64,000 bases of DNA from Lachnospiraceae bacterium (lineage in GTDB: Bacteria > Bacillota > Clostridia > Lachnospirales > Lachnospiraceae): the NCBI GenBank assembly GCA_949383255.1, contig CASJPF010000008.1:1-64000 (forward strand), given 5' to 3'. The position numbers and the translations under genes were made by a program. Numbering within the stretch: position 1 is the stretch's first letter; each line of letters starts with the position of its first letter. A model generated the notes under the pieces. It was not told where the DNA came from. It saw only the letters and a list, made by a program, of their open reading frames with translations, and made no database searches. This document shows positions 27,627-38,019 of this stretch, piece by piece.

Positions 27627-27690
27627 GAAACGGTATGTAAAACATTAACATATTATTAATTCATTCTTGAATTTATCCACAGACCGTTTC
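27627..27690 (+). promoter_or_regulatory. inverted repeat in the ABC-transporter leader
   Basis: GAAACGGT (27627-27634) is complementary to ACCGTTTC (27683-27690), ending about 24 bases before ATG 27714. In RNA it would close a long leader loop just ahead of the AGGAG site. It could also be a two-site operator. Confidence 0.35.
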
Positions 27691-27713
27691 GTACCAAGAA
27701 ATAGGAGTACAAT

Positions 27714-29564
27714 ATGGAAAACGAAACACAAAAATCAAAAAAGAAAAAAACCTTCACCTTTTTGTACAGTCTAAAAAGCTGGCTTTCCAAACTTTATCAT
27801 GAATCTCCCCCCTTTGTCTTACTACTTATCATGCAGGTGCCATTACAGCTTGGAATTTTACTGTTAGAAAACTATTTTCCTTCTGTGCTGGTAGCGGATA
27901 TTGCAGAGCACAAGACCCTTAGTCTGATACTTGTTGATTTGATATTGCTTGGTGGTGGGCTCAATCTAATGCATATCGCACAAAACTGGGCAGAACAGAC
28001 ACAGGTGATTGCTGGGGAAAAATTGCGCTATCTGCATTCTATGGAACTTACAGAAACGCTCATTGGCACTGAGTATGCCAAGACAGAAAAACCAGAACGG
28101 CAGCACGTGTTTGAAAAATTGCAGGAAATGCATATATGGTCCGATAATTTTACAAAAAAGCTTATGGACTCCCTGCGATTTGCGCTGACTGGCGTCTTTG
28201 GCATAATACTCTATATTAGCATTCTAGCTCGAATTTCTCTATGGATTCCTTTTTTGTGCATTGGCGGAACATTACTTAACTTTTATGTGTGTGCAAGGTG
28301 CAACCGTTGGGAAGTCAACAATCGTCATAAATGGTGGGCTCTGGACAACCAAATGCAATATCTAAGCCTTACACTTTCCTCTTATGAGTCGGCAAAAGAT
28401 ATACATCTGTATCATATGCCATCATGGCTTGGAAAGCTATACCACGGAGTGCTCGCAGAACGATTGCGCTGCACAGTGCGTCAACAGGCAAACTACTATA
28501 TGATGACACTCTCTTCAAGACTTATTTGGCTTGTGACAGAAATCACTGCTTCTTTGTATCTAATTTACTGCGCAGGTCAAGGAAATCTGACTGCCGCACA
28601 ATGCGTCTTTTACTTTGGAGCAGTTAACAGTTTTTCTATGTGCTGCAATGCGGTTATATGGCAATTTAAAAATCTACATGAGACAGCCTTAAATATCGAG
28701 GAGAACGAACAATATATTGCGGACCTTCAATCCAATGAAAACGATGATAACAACACGGAACTGCAACTTCCCAAAAACCACGTTCCTGAAATCCGCTTTG
28801 AAGATGTCACCTTTCAGTATGAAGGCTCCGACGAACCGATTATCCGCAATATGAATCTCACGATTAAACCAGGTGAAAATCTTGCTATAGTAGGACTAAA
28901 TGGCGCAGGTAAAACAACGTTTATTAAACTTTTATGCGGCTTTTATCATCCCACATCTGGTCGAATACTAATTGACGGAATAGACCGCCGCAAGTATAGC
29001 AGTTCTTCTTGGCTTCATTACTTTACCGGTGTTTTCCAAGATACAACATTTCTCCCATTTACGCTCCGCGAAAATCTAGTGCCAGAAAGTGATGTAAACG
29101 AGGCACAATTGTGGGAATGTCTAAAGCTAGCGAATTTGGACGAAAAAATTAGCAAGCTGCCCGATGGACTAGACACAGTGTTTGGCATGGGAATCATTGA
29201 CAATGCAGTCGAATTTTCTGGCGGTGAACTTCAGAAATTAATGCTTGCGCGTGCACTCTATAAACAGGCACCGCTCATGATTCTAGATGAGCCAACAGCC
29301 GCACTTGACCCGTTAATGGAAAATGAATTATATGAACGCTACCGTGATTTTTCAATGGGTAAAACGACTGTTTTTATCTCTCACAGACTTGCCAGCACGC
29401 ACTTTTGTGATCGAATCCTTCTAATGGAAAACGGTGTGATTGCGGAGATGGGAACACATAAAGAGCTTATTGAAAAAGGCGGAAAATATACTGAAATGTA
29501 CCAATTGCAGAGCAAATACTATCAACTGTCGGAAGCAGGATTGGAAGGAGAGATGGTTATCTAA
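27714..29564 (+). CDS. ABC exporter half-transporter 1 (permease-ATPase fusion)
   Basis: 616 residues: about six membrane segments in residues 30-310, then an ATPase domain with Walker A GLNGAGKTT (394-402), signature FSGGE (501-505), Walker B LMILDEP (521-527) and H-loop ISHRLAS. All nucleotide-site residues are intact. No N-terminal peptidase domain. It overlaps the next gene by one base (TAATG), so the two halves should form a heterodimer exporting a peptide, lipid or drug. No precursor peptide is seen nearby. AGGAG precedes the ATG. Confidence 0.88.
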   Translation: MENETQKSKKKKTFTFLYSLKSWLSKLYHESPPFVLLLIMQVPLQLGILLLENYFPSVLVADIAEHKTLSLILVDLILLGGGLNLMHIAQNWAEQTQVIAGEKLRYLHSMELTETLIGTEYAKTEKPERQHVFEKLQEMHIWSDNFTKKLMDSLRFALTGVFGIILYISILARISLWIPFLCIGGTLLNFYVCARCNRWEVNNRHKWWALDNQMQYLSLTLSSYESAKDIHLYHMPSWLGKLYHGVLAERLRCTVRQQANYYMMTLSSRLIWLVTEITASLYLIYCAGQGNLTAAQCVFYFGAVNSFSMCCNAVIWQFKNLHETALNIEENEQYIADLQSNENDDNNTELQLPKNHVPEIRFEDVTFQYEGSDEPIIRNMNLTIKPGENLAIVGLNGAGKTTFIKLLCGFYHPTSGRILIDGIDRRKYSSSSWLHYFTGVFQDTTFLPFTLRENLVPESDVNEAQLWECLKLANLDEKISKLPDGLDTVFGMGIIDNAVEFSGGELQKLMLARALYKQAPLMILDEPTAALDPLMENELYERYRDFSMGKTTVFISHRLASTHFCDRILLMENGVIAEMGTHKELIEKGGKYTEMYQLQSKYYQLSEAGLEGEMVI

Positions 29565-31411
29565 TGAAAGTCAAAAAAGGAAGTGCATGGTCCAGTTTAA
29601 TGCGGGCATTGAAAATGCTGATGAAAGATTCCCCGCTACTAATTCCTTGCACGTTTGTCATGGCGGCATTTGAGGCAGCCTCCCCCTATATCAGCATTCT
29701 GCTCTCGGCAGAAATCGTCACACAACTTACCCTGCCAGACCGAGATATAAAACATTTATTTTTTCTTGCTATTGTAATGGCAGTCGCAAACTGTGTTGTT
29801 AGACTTCTACTATCATTTTTATATCAATTTCAAGATGTGCTTAAATATCGACAAATGAAAATTATTGATGGAAAGGTCGCAGAAAAATCGTGGCAAATGG
29901 ACTATGAGACCGTCTGTGATCCCAAAGTGCATGAAAAGGCAAACATTATTCCCCACTGGGGATATGAGCACGGCGTACTCGCCCTCGTCAAACAAATAAG
30001 TGAAATCTTAAGCGCTTTGTTTACAATCGCTATTTCGATAGTGTTGGTTATTGAATTTTTTTCACTTAAAACCACAGGAGACAGCGCGCTTTCACAGGCA
30101 CTAAACCATTGGCTGTCGCTAGTAATTTTCCTTGTGTTCTTTGGGCTATCAGCATACCACAATATCTGGGCGGCTGCCAAGATACAAAAAGTACGCTATC
30201 AAACAGACAATGACATTGAACAACCCTTTAATCAAGTTATGAACATTTTGGAATCCTGTTGTGCAGAATACCAACACGGAAAAGATTTGCGTATGTTTCG
30301 TGCACAGGGAATGGTATGTCATCACCTTTCAGCACTGTTTGATAAGCTTACAGCACTCCAGACAAACGCGAAAAAATATGCAAAAAAGATGATCCTTACA
30401 TCATTTCTCTCAGCGCGTGCTTTTCACCTATTTACATATATTTTTGTAGGATTAAAAGCATTATACGGAGCATTTGGCGCAGGTAGTCTGCTAAAATACA
30501 CAGGAATGGTAGAACAGATGAACGACGGTATTGGCAGAATGTGCAATGGTATTCGAGATGTCTTGCAGAATATCCACTATATTGACGATTATTTTGCATA
30601 TCAAGATTTGGAAAACCGCACATCTACAGGCACCAAACCAATCACCGAGGATATTTTAAACGATTATGTGTTTGAGTTTCGCAATGTAACTTTCACGTAT
30701 CCCGGCACAGAGACCCCAAGTCTAAAAAATATTAACTGCGTGCTAAGAAAAGAAGAAAAAGTCGCTATTGTTGGGCGAAATGGCTCTGGAAAAACAACAT
30801 TTATCAAACTGCTTTGTCGCCTTTACGACCCGCAGGAGGGTGCAATCCTGCTAAACGGAACAGATATTCGAGAATACCGTTATGAAGACTATCTAAAATT
30901 TTTCTCCACTGTATTCCAAGATTTTTGTATCTTTGCACTACAATTAGGTGAAAATGTAGCATCGGAAAGTGTTTATAATGAAAATGACGTAATACAGGCG
31001 CTTAAAAATGCCGGATTTGAAGAACGACTAAAAACGCTGCCAAATGGATTACAAACCCAGCTCTACAAATATTTCTATGATGATGGTGTTGAACTTTCTG
31101 GCGGTGAAAAGCAGAAAGTCGCTATTGCAAGATGCCTATACAAAGATGCACCCTACGCGATTTTAGATGAACCAACAGCCGCACTTGACCCAGTGGCTGA
31201 GGCTGATATATATCAGCGAATGAACCAATTTATCGAAGGAAAAGGAGCTATTTACATTTCTCATCGCTTGTCTAGCTGCCACTTTTGCGATTGTATTATG
31301 GTGTTTGAAAATGGACAACTTGTCGAGACTGGTACGCACGAAGCGTTGCTCGCCGCCGCTGGTCTGTATCAAAAACTATGGCACGCACAGGCAAAATATT
31401 ACCAATCTTAA
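29564..31411 (+). CDS. ABC exporter half-transporter 2 (permease-ATPase fusion)
   Basis: 615 residues: membrane domain (segments near 25-50, 65-90, 150-170, 180-200, 280-310), then Walker A GRNGSGKTT (404-412), signature LSGGEKQK, Walker B YAILDEP and H-loop ISHRLSS. It is coupled to half-transporter 1 by a one-base overlap. Both ATP sites appear catalytically complete, unlike many heterodimeric exporters with one degenerate site. Substrate unknown. The pair is divergent from the galactoside operon and convergent with the GH20 gene, sharing a terminator. Confidence 0.88.
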   Translation: MKVKKGSAWSSLMRALKMLMKDSPLLIPCTFVMAAFEAASPYISILLSAEIVTQLTLPDRDIKHLFFLAIVMAVANCVVRLLLSFLYQFQDVLKYRQMKIIDGKVAEKSWQMDYETVCDPKVHEKANIIPHWGYEHGVLALVKQISEILSALFTIAISIVLVIEFFSLKTTGDSALSQALNHWLSLVIFLVFFGLSAYHNIWAAAKIQKVRYQTDNDIEQPFNQVMNILESCCAEYQHGKDLRMFRAQGMVCHHLSALFDKLTALQTNAKKYAKKMILTSFLSARAFHLFTYIFVGLKALYGAFGAGSLLKYTGMVEQMNDGIGRMCNGIRDVLQNIHYIDDYFAYQDLENRTSTGTKPITEDILNDYVFEFRNVTFTYPGTETPSLKNINCVLRKEEKVAIVGRNGSGKTTFIKLLCRLYDPQEGAILLNGTDIREYRYEDYLKFFSTVFQDFCIFALQLGENVASESVYNENDVIQALKNAGFEERLKTLPNGLQTQLYKYFYDDGVELSGGEKQKVAIARCLYKDAPYAILDEPTAALDPVAEADIYQRMNQFIEGKGAIYISHRLSSCHFCDCIMVFENGQLVETGTHEALLAAAGLYQKLWHAQAKYYQS

Positions 31412-31420
31412 TCTCTATCA

Positions 31421-31458
31421 AACAAGAAAGAGGATGCATAAGCACCCTCTTTCTTGTT
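31421..31458. terminator. bidirectional terminator
   Basis: AACAAGAAAGAGG (31421-31433) pairs perfectly with CCTCTTTCTTGTT (31446-31458). It lies between the convergent ABC and GH20 genes and overlaps the GH20 stop codon. Confidence 0.75.
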
Positions 31459-33334
31459 AAGATAATCCTATCTCTTTTCTGCCTCGCAAGCAATCTGCAT
31501 ACCAAAATACAATCTCTGCAATGTGATGCAAATCACCCTCTTTGCTAACCGCACGCCACTGCTGCTTGTATGCCATAAACCAACGTTCCATTCGAGATGC
31601 CAGCCCACATGCCTGTGCCTCATCCCAGTTTTCTCCACGTTCCTTTACAGCAAGCATCGTTCCAACCATATTCCAGATTTGTATCGCCTCCACTGCAAGG
31701 TCAACCTCCGCAACAATTGGTCTAGTGTAGGAATCCATATTCGCAACGGTCTGTTTCATCTGGCGCATAACATCACACAACTTCTGGTTCGCTTGTGCAA
31801 TATCGTCTGCATTCTGCACAGCATCTGGAACTAACTTATCATTCTCTGGCGCATGATTTAACACATAGTTCTCATAAAATACATTTGCTGCCCACCAGTC
31901 AAATTTACTATAATTTGGAATCTGTGCCATTAATCCCACGAGCGCGCCAGAATGGTCGCCATATTCCAAACGCGAAATCTGTTCATTTATCTCATCAAAG
32001 CCTATCTCCAAAGGATTCCATGAGAAACATGCACCGTAAATGACACCCGGCACAGAAAATGCAGGATAGTTGACATGACCACAGTCACCCCAGTCGGTAT
32101 TGAGTATCCCTTCTGCGTGATATTTACGCGCATATCTGCACATTCTAGTAATATTTTTATAGGAATTTTCTATTAAATTCATCCATTGATTCCAACCACA
32201 GACACCAGGGCAAACATACTGTCTAGCGCCCGCTTCTGCCATGAGACGGCATTCCTCCTCGCGCTGTTCTGGCGCATAACCCCATGTCAGGCACAATGTA
32301 TTCTTAGGAAGTCTATTGATATAATCTGGATTCTTGCAGATTATATCTCCAAAAAACTGTGGCTGCTTTCCACGCTCTGTCAAAAAGACACATAGCTCGT
32401 TCACAAACCGAATATACATCTCATGAACACCATCACGCTCTGCTGTCTCCTTCGACTTCTCTTTGCCCAAATCAAACGTCTCATCAGCGCAAATATTAAA
32501 CTTGTCTGAAGTAAACAGCGCACCATACTCAGCAAGCATACTTTTAACCAATGTCAATGTTCTGTCATCGGTAACATTTAATGTGTGATGACGCATTCTG
32601 TCCCAGAAGGAGAAAGGCTCTTTCCAAGAATCCTTACGTTCACACAAATCGCCATAGCTCTTTGTAGACAAGAGCATATACAAATGGCCAAAGCTTGCCA
32701 ATGCCGGAACGAGCTCAACATGTCGTTCTTTGCAATAACGGTCCAGCTCCAAAATATCCTCCGATGTCAATGGTGTCTCATCACGCCACATCTCTGTCAA
32801 ATCACGGAACAAATATGTATGCTCCACATAGAGCTGAAATTGATTCATTTTATAGCGGCTGATACGGTCCACCATACGCTTTAATCCATCAAGTGTTAAT
32901 ACACGGCCTCGTGTCTCGTCAAAGAAGTACCCGCGAGCCTTAATATCTGGCGCATCTGTAATTTCCACACATGATATCATACCGCCGCTCTGCGCCGCAA
33001 TCTGCCCCAATGTCTGTACTCCGTAAAGCACCGCTGCGCCATCACCTCCCGCAATCACAATTCCATTTTTTGTCACGGATAGATGATACGCTTGCGCTTC
33101 AAGCGCGGTATCCTTTTTCAACACAATGTCCCCTGCACGACCCACACCTCTTGTCACCGCACAAGTAATCCCTGTTGCTTGCTGTAGATTATCCCGCAGA
33201 ATCGTAGCGTAAACAGTTCCATGCTCCTCTGCTGTGTCTCCAATCTCGCTGTCAACCGCAATGACACAATTCCAGCTCAGTTCATAAAATCCCTCTTTTT
33301 CTTCTACTTGTCTTGGTTTTGGCAGTATATCCAT
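31457..33334 (-). CDS. GH20-like beta-N-acetylhexosaminidase, cytoplasmic
   Basis: A 625-residue protein. The N-terminal GH20b-type domain (AQAYHLSVTKNGIVIAGGDG, then LYGVQTLGQI) leads into a catalytic barrel. The Asp-Glu catalytic pair is D284-E285 in NICADETFDLG, a variant of the usual GGDEV motif. The C-terminal ~150 residues are helical. The enzyme should remove terminal beta-GlcNAc or GalNAc. There is no signal peptide, so the substrate must be imported. It ends the run GH29-GH3-GH130-GH20, suggesting trimming of GlcNAc antennae or of the chitobiose core. Exact specificity is not readable. Confidence 0.85.
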   Translation of the reverse strand: MDILPKPRQVEEKEGFYELSWNCVIAVDSEIGDTAEEHGTVYATILRDNLQQATGITCAVTRGVGRAGDIVLKKDTALEAQAYHLSVTKNGIVIAGGDGAAVLYGVQTLGQIAAQSGGMISCVEITDAPDIKARGYFFDETRGRVLTLDGLKRMVDRISRYKMNQFQLYVEHTYLFRDLTEMWRDETPLTSEDILELDRYCKERHVELVPALASFGHLYMLLSTKSYGDLCERKDSWKEPFSFWDRMRHHTLNVTDDRTLTLVKSMLAEYGALFTSDKFNICADETFDLGKEKSKETAERDGVHEMYIRFVNELCVFLTERGKQPQFFGDIICKNPDYINRLPKNTLCLTWGYAPEQREEECRLMAEAGARQYVCPGVCGWNQWMNLIENSYKNITRMCRYARKYHAEGILNTDWGDCGHVNYPAFSVPGVIYGACFSWNPLEIGFDEINEQISRLEYGDHSGALVGLMAQIPNYSKFDWWAANVFYENYVLNHAPENDKLVPDAVQNADDIAQANQKLCDVMRQMKQTVANMDSYTRPIVAEVDLAVEAIQIWNMVGTMLAVKERGENWDEAQACGLASRMERWFMAYKQQWRAVSKEGDLHHIAEIVFWYADCLRGRKEIGLS

Positions 33335-33410
33335 AATGCTTCCTCCTATATGATTTAAAAATCTTTATAATAAAAATCTCTGATAACAGCTAACGTTTTT
33401 GCTTTTCTTA

Positions 33411-34391
33411 CTACTCCATACTTGCCATTAAGCGGTCAACCGTTGTAAATGCCAAACCTGTAACAGTATCTGCGCATCCATAATAAATCGCAATCCTGCC
33501 TGTGGCAGCATCTGTCAAAGTCGCACATGGAAATACCACATTGGGCACATCTCCCATGCATTCATACAATTCATGCGGTGCCAAAATATAATTTCTTGTT
33601 CTCTTTAATACCTTCCACGGCTTTTCCAAATCTAGTAGTGCACATCCCATGCGATACACATAGCCGTTACAAGTGGTAATAACACCATGATAGATTAACA
33701 GCCATCCTTCATCTGTCTCAATTGGAACACTACCTGCACCAATTTTAGTACACTGCCATGCAGAGTAATCCCCTTTGATTGCTCCCATTACAAAGCGATG
33801 ACATCCCCAATATTTCAAATCAGGACTCTCGCTTAAGAAAATATCACCAAATGGTGTGTGTCCATTGTCACTTGGGCGACTCAACATATAGTAATTGCCA
33901 TCAATTTTTCGTGGAAACAGAACACCATTTCGATTAAATGGCAAAAATGCATTTTCCATCTGGTAGAATGTTTGAAAATCAAACGTATAACCTACCCCGA
34001 TTGTAGGATACTCATGGTATCCGTTACACCATGTAATATAATACCGATCCTCCAGAAAACAAACTCTTGGATCATAACGAAAATCACGCTTTGCCACCTC
34101 TGGGTCCGCACCCTGAAAGGTAATTGGGTCATCTGATATATCCCAGTGAAGTCCATCTTTACTAAATCCTACAAAAATATCCATGCTGATAGATTTGCTA
34201 TCGCAGCGGAACACCCCTGCATATCCATCTTGAAATGGAACCACTGCGCTGTTAAAGATACTGTTGGAATTTTTTGTTGCAAAGCGGTCAATAATTGGGT
34301 TCTTGTCATAGCGCCACACTGGCTGCTTACTGTCTGTTGGCGCCTCCTGCCACGGCATGTTGGGTAGATCTTTTCCTATTATTTTTGCCAT
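33411..34391 (-). CDS. GH130 beta-mannoside phosphorylase (Man-beta-1,4-GlcNAc type)
   Basis: A 326-residue five-bladed GH130 enzyme. The catalytic Asp lies near residue 107 in RYDPRVCF, with [18 protein letters not shown] and [19 protein letters not shown] as further family motifs. Length and motifs fit the subfamily that phosphorolyses beta-1,4-mannosides, in gut bacteria typically Man-beta-1,4-GlcNAc from N-glycan cores. The products would be mannose-1-phosphate and GlcNAc. It is cytoplasmic. The GH38 mannosidase and GH85 endoglycosidase later in the window supply exactly that disaccharide, which supports the assignment. Plant mannan oligomers are the alternative. GGAGGG precedes the ATG. 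Confidence 0.88.
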   Translation of the reverse strand: MAKIIGKDLPNMPWQEAPTDSKQPVWRYDKNPIIDRFATKNSNSIFNSAVVPFQDGYAGVFRCDSKSISMDIFVGFSKDGLHWDISDDPITFQGADPEVAKRDFRYDPRVCFLEDRYYITWCNGYHEYPTIGVGYTFDFQTFYQMENAFLPFNRNGVLFPRKIDGNYYMLSRPSDNGHTPFGDIFLSESPDLKYWGCHRFVMGAIKGDYSAWQCTKIGAGSVPIETDEGWLLIYHGVITTCNGYVYRMGCALLDLEKPWKVLKRTRNYILAPHELYECMGDVPNVVFPCATLTDAATGRIAIYYGCADTVTGLAFTTVDRLMASME

Positions 34392-34449
34392 CTTTATTTC
34401 CCTCCATTTTCATTTCCTTTATTTTTCTTCTTTCCTTTGAAGTGTCAAT

Positions 34450-36588
34450 TTAGACATCAATTCCCAGTTTTTCAACTGTATGCCCTGTAAGTTGCGCACT
34501 TCTTTTATCTGGCTGCTGTCCTCCTATATAGATATTGTAATGACCGTTGCACAACTCTTTTTTTCCATTTTCGTTATATAACATAAATGCGTCTATGGGC
34601 AGATGCATTGTAATTGTCTGCTCCTCTCCCGCCTTTAGCGGTAGTTTCACAATATGCTTAAGCTGTCCATGCGGCATCTTAGAATGTTCTGCATGTACAT
34701 ACACCTGCACAGTCTCCACTGAGTCCATCATACCTACATTTTTCACTGTGGTTTGAATCTCTACCCCATTCTCTGTCAACGCATTTCCTGTTAAAAGCTG
34801 TGTGTCGCTATATGCAAATGTGGTGTAAGCCAGACCATAACCAAACGGATACAGTGCTTCCTGTTCCATATAACGATAGGTTCTGCCTGTCATTGCGTAG
34901 TCCTCAAAAGGTGGAAGCTCTTCTGTGGTCCGATAAAATGTAACTGGAAGTTTTCCCTCCGGTGACACATCTCCAAACAGTATTTGTGCAATTGCTTTAC
35001 CGCCTCTTGCACCTGGGTACCATCCTTGCAAAATCGCATCCAGATGTTGATCGGCCCACGTAATTGCATGTGCGCCCCCCGACAGCACAATCAATATTAC
35101 TGGTTTCCCGCTCTGTTTCGCGATTTCTAACAGTTCTTGCTGTACACCAGGCAAATTTAGATTTTGCTTATCGCCGCTTCCATACTCGTTTCCAGCATCC
35201 CCCTGTTCGCCCTCTACACTGGCGTCAAGACCCATCACAGCAATCACAACATCACTATCCGCGCACACTTGGCGCACCTCAGCAGCACGGTCATTTGCCT
35301 GCGCAAGTCCAGTAGTGCGGTCTTTATAAAGATGACCTCCCTCAGAATAAAGTACGCGCGCGCGGTCCCCCACATAATCCTGAATGCCCTCAAGCACTGT
35401 GATATAACGAGACGCAGTTCCTTCGTAATTGCCGACAAGCGCACGACGGTTATTTGCATTTGGACCAATCACACCAATTGTCTTTATTTTGGATAAATTT
35501 AATGGCAATGTCTGATTTTCGTTTTTTAGTAACACAACAGAGCGCCTTGCCACTTCCTCGTTCAACGCCTGCATCTCTTTAGAATCCACCACACTGAATG
35601 GAATCTTGTCAAATGGACTATCTTCTTTTTGGTCAAATACCCCCAGTTTCATCCGCGCCATAAAGAGATTGATAACCGCCTCATCAATACGAGACTCGTC
35701 TACAAGCCCTGCTCTTGCAGCCTGCACTAAAAATCCAAACGTCTTTCCGCAATTTAAGTCACATCCATTGTTCATTGCCATAGCGGCAGAGTCCATTGGT
35801 GTCGCCGTTACACAATGTCTTAGATGAAAGTCTTCCAACGCACCACAGTCGGACACTACATGTCCTTTAAATCCCCATTCATCTCGAAGAATGTCTATTA
35901 GTAATCGACGATTTCCACAACATGGAACGCCATCTATGCGATTGTATGCGCCCATTACCGCCTCAACTTTTGCCTCTTTCACACAAACCTCAAACGCTGG
36001 CAAATATGTTTCGCGTAAATCCTGTTCACTGACATGCACATCAAACGCATGGCGTACCTCCTCGGGACCACTATGCACCGCTACATGCTTTACGCACGCG
36101 GCTGTCTTGAGATACTTCTCATCATGTCCCTGCAATCCTTCCACATAACGCAGTCCCATGCGACCAGATAAATAAGGGTCTTCCCCTAATGTCTCTTGTC
36201 CGCGCCCCCAACGTGGGTCCCTAAAAATGTTAACATTGGGCGCCCAAAAGGTTAGTCCTTTATAAATATCTGTATCATTTCCCGCCTGTTGCATATTAAA
36301 TTTGGCACGTGCCTCGGTGGAAACAGCATCTCCTACTTTTTCCATTAAATTCTCATCAAATGTCGCCGCCATACCGATTGCCTGTGGAAACACTGTTGCT
36401 GTACCCGCTCTAGCAACTCCATGCAGCGCCTCGTTCCACCAATTATAGGCTTTAATTCCCAAGCGTTCTATCGCTGGAGACTGATTTTGTGTCTGTGCTA
36501 CCTTCTCTTCTAATGTCATCTGTTTTACAAGCTCTGTTGCGCGTTCCCGATACGCTTTAAGCTTCTCTTCATTTTGGTTTAGTTCCAT
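34450..36588 (-). CDS. GH3 beta-glycosidase, cytoplasmic
   Basis: A 712-residue GH3 enzyme: TIM-barrel with nucleophile Asp247 (HVVSDCGALEDF), substrate loop NIFRDPRWGRGQETLGEDP, the second alpha/beta domain, and a C-terminal fibronectin III-like domain (TVKNVGMMDSVETVQVY). The SDCGA form resembles beta-xylosidase/beta-glucosidase members rather than NagZ. There is no signal peptide. In this operon it may remove beta-xylose, as in plant-type N-glycans, or beta-glucose; context alone does not decide. GGAGG precedes the ATG, 32 bases after GH29. Confidence 0.9.
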   Translation of the reverse strand: MELNQNEEKLKAYRERATELVKQMTLEEKVAQTQNQSPAIERLGIKAYNWWNEALHGVARAGTATVFPQAIGMAATFDENLMEKVGDAVSTEARAKFNMQQAGNDTDIYKGLTFWAPNVNIFRDPRWGRGQETLGEDPYLSGRMGLRYVEGLQGHDEKYLKTAACVKHVAVHSGPEEVRHAFDVHVSEQDLRETYLPAFEVCVKEAKVEAVMGAYNRIDGVPCCGNRRLLIDILRDEWGFKGHVVSDCGALEDFHLRHCVTATPMDSAAMAMNNGCDLNCGKTFGFLVQAARAGLVDESRIDEAVINLFMARMKLGVFDQKEDSPFDKIPFSVVDSKEMQALNEEVARRSVVLLKNENQTLPLNLSKIKTIGVIGPNANNRRALVGNYEGTASRYITVLEGIQDYVGDRARVLYSEGGHLYKDRTTGLAQANDRAAEVRQVCADSDVVIAVMGLDASVEGEQGDAGNEYGSGDKQNLNLPGVQQELLEIAKQSGKPVILIVLSGGAHAITWADQHLDAILQGWYPGARGGKAIAQILFGDVSPEGKLPVTFYRTTEELPPFEDYAMTGRTYRYMEQEALYPFGYGLAYTTFAYSDTQLLTGNALTENGVEIQTTVKNVGMMDSVETVQVYVHAEHSKMPHGQLKHIVKLPLKAGEEQTITMHLPIDAFMLYNENGKKELCNGHYNIYIGGQQPDKRSAQLTGHTVEKLGIDV

Positions 36589-36619
36589 ACTCCATATCCT
36601 CCAAGATGAATCGTATTTT

Positions 36620-37912
36620 TTATTTCTCCGACATCATCCAGCCTTCTCCATGACCTAAATTATACGTAATTTCTCCTTCCAATTCAACTTTTAATACAGT
36701 TGCATAAGAATGCAGTTCCATGTCTTTTGCCCAAATCCATGCAGTTCCAGGAATACCACTCCACGGCAGAGAACCTGTGTAAGTAACTTTAAGCTCCTCC
36801 CCTGTATGTAACACACTAACGCGGCGAATTGGTGTTTTAATTCCTTTCAGACACAATGCCTCCTGCGGTCTGTCATAGACAAAAAGATAAAGTGTTTGCT
36901 TGTCTGCTGAAATTGTGCTTCCACCCAAAAACTGATGGTAACTCAGCCCTTTTGTTGTGCCATATACCGCTTCTTTGTTATCATCAATCCAATTGCCAAG
37001 TTCTGTGAGCACATACTCTTGGCGCTCATCAATTGTGCCGTCTTCGCGTGGTCCAATATCCAGCAGCATCCTTCCACCCAGTGTAATACAATCACAGAAC
37101 ATGCGCACAATCTGTCCTGGTGTCTTGTATTCATTGTCAGAAGGTCTGTAGCCCCAAGAATCATTGATTGTTGTGCAGAACTCCCACTCGCCATCTAACC
37201 CATAAATAGGAATGCCCTGTTCTGGTGTCTGATAATCCCCGTAACCTTGCATTCTTGAGTTTAGCACCACATTTGGGTTTAACGTGTGTAGATACTCCCG
37301 AAATTCTGGCATTTTCCACTGTTTAGGACTTCTCTCCCAGTCACCGTCAAACCACAATAAATCAACTGTGCCATATTGTGTCATTAATTCCTTTAACTGA
37401 TTGTTATTAAATTCAAGAAACCGCTCCCACTGTTCCGGTTCCTCATCTTTTCCTGCGGGCGATCCATAAATATCATCAAGACTCTCCTCTTTTGTCTTTC
37501 CCTCTGGATAAACACTGCGATAGCGTGGGTCCGACCAGTCAATCAAAGAATAATACAAACCAACTTTAAGACCTTCCTCCTGCAATGCCTGTGTGTACTC
37601 TCGCACCAAATCCCGCGCCGCTGGCGTCTTTTTCACAACATTCAGGTCACTATACTTTGTGTCAAACAATGCCACACCGTCATGATGCTTTGTCGTCATG
37701 ACCGCATACTGTGCACCTGCTTTCTTAAACAATTTTGCCCAACTGCGCATATCCAACTTAGACGCAGTAAAACCTTCGCACTGTTTCATATAATCTTCAT
37801 AAGAAATCGCACCGTTATGAAAAGACCATGACTCGGAAACATCTCCTACTGCATAAATTCCATAGTGAATAAAAATTCCCAGCTTTGCATCTCGAAACCA
37901 CTGCTGCATCAT
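36620..37912 (-). CDS. GH29 alpha-L-fucosidase 1, cytoplasmic
   Basis: A 430-residue GH29 enzyme. It opens directly with the barrel (WFRDAKLGIFIHYG). Substrate residues include TTKHHDG (His76-His77) and nucleophile Asp189 in LLWFDGDW. The C-terminal half is beta-rich. It removes alpha-linked L-fucose. No signal peptide. With the importer upstream and GH3/GH130/GH20 downstream it probably defucosylates imported host glycans. A promoter with TTGCTC-18-TATAAT lies just upstream on the minus strand. Confidence 0.92.
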   Translation of the reverse strand: MMQQWFRDAKLGIFIHYGIYAVGDVSESWSFHNGAISYEDYMKQCEGFTASKLDMRSWAKLFKKAGAQYAVMTTKHHDGVALFDTKYSDLNVVKKTPAARDLVREYTQALQEEGLKVGLYYSLIDWSDPRYRSVYPEGKTKEESLDDIYGSPAGKDEEPEQWERFLEFNNNQLKELMTQYGTVDLLWFDGDWERSPKQWKMPEFREYLHTLNPNVVLNSRMQGYGDYQTPEQGIPIYGLDGEWEFCTTINDSWGYRPSDNEYKTPGQIVRMFCDCITLGGRMLLDIGPREDGTIDERQEYVLTELGNWIDDNKEAVYGTTKGLSYHQFLGGSTISADKQTLYLFVYDRPQEALCLKGIKTPIRRVSVLHTGEELKVTYTGSLPWSGIPGTAWIWAKDMELHSYATVLKVELEGEITYNLGHGEGWMMSEK

Positions 37913-37951
37913 AAAGCAAGCCCTCCCTTTGCTCTTATAATATTTATTTTA

Positions 37952-37981
37952 ATTATAATAAATTCATGCCCATTCGAGCAA
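37952..37981 (-). promoter_or_regulatory. promoter of the GH29-GH3-GH130-GH20 genes
   Basis: On the minus strand TTGCTC (37981-37976) and TATAAT (37957-37952) are 18 bases apart, about 40 bases before the GH29 ATG. It follows the terminator of the importer genes, so glycosidases can be transcribed separately. Confidence 0.5.
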
Positions 37982-38019
37982 GTATAATATCGTTAGACAT
38001 GATACCATATTGATAAAAT

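Noticed and set aside
27714-31411. Lantibiotic or bacteriocin export cluster
   Set aside because: No peptidase domain, precursor peptide or modification enzyme was found beside the ABC pair.
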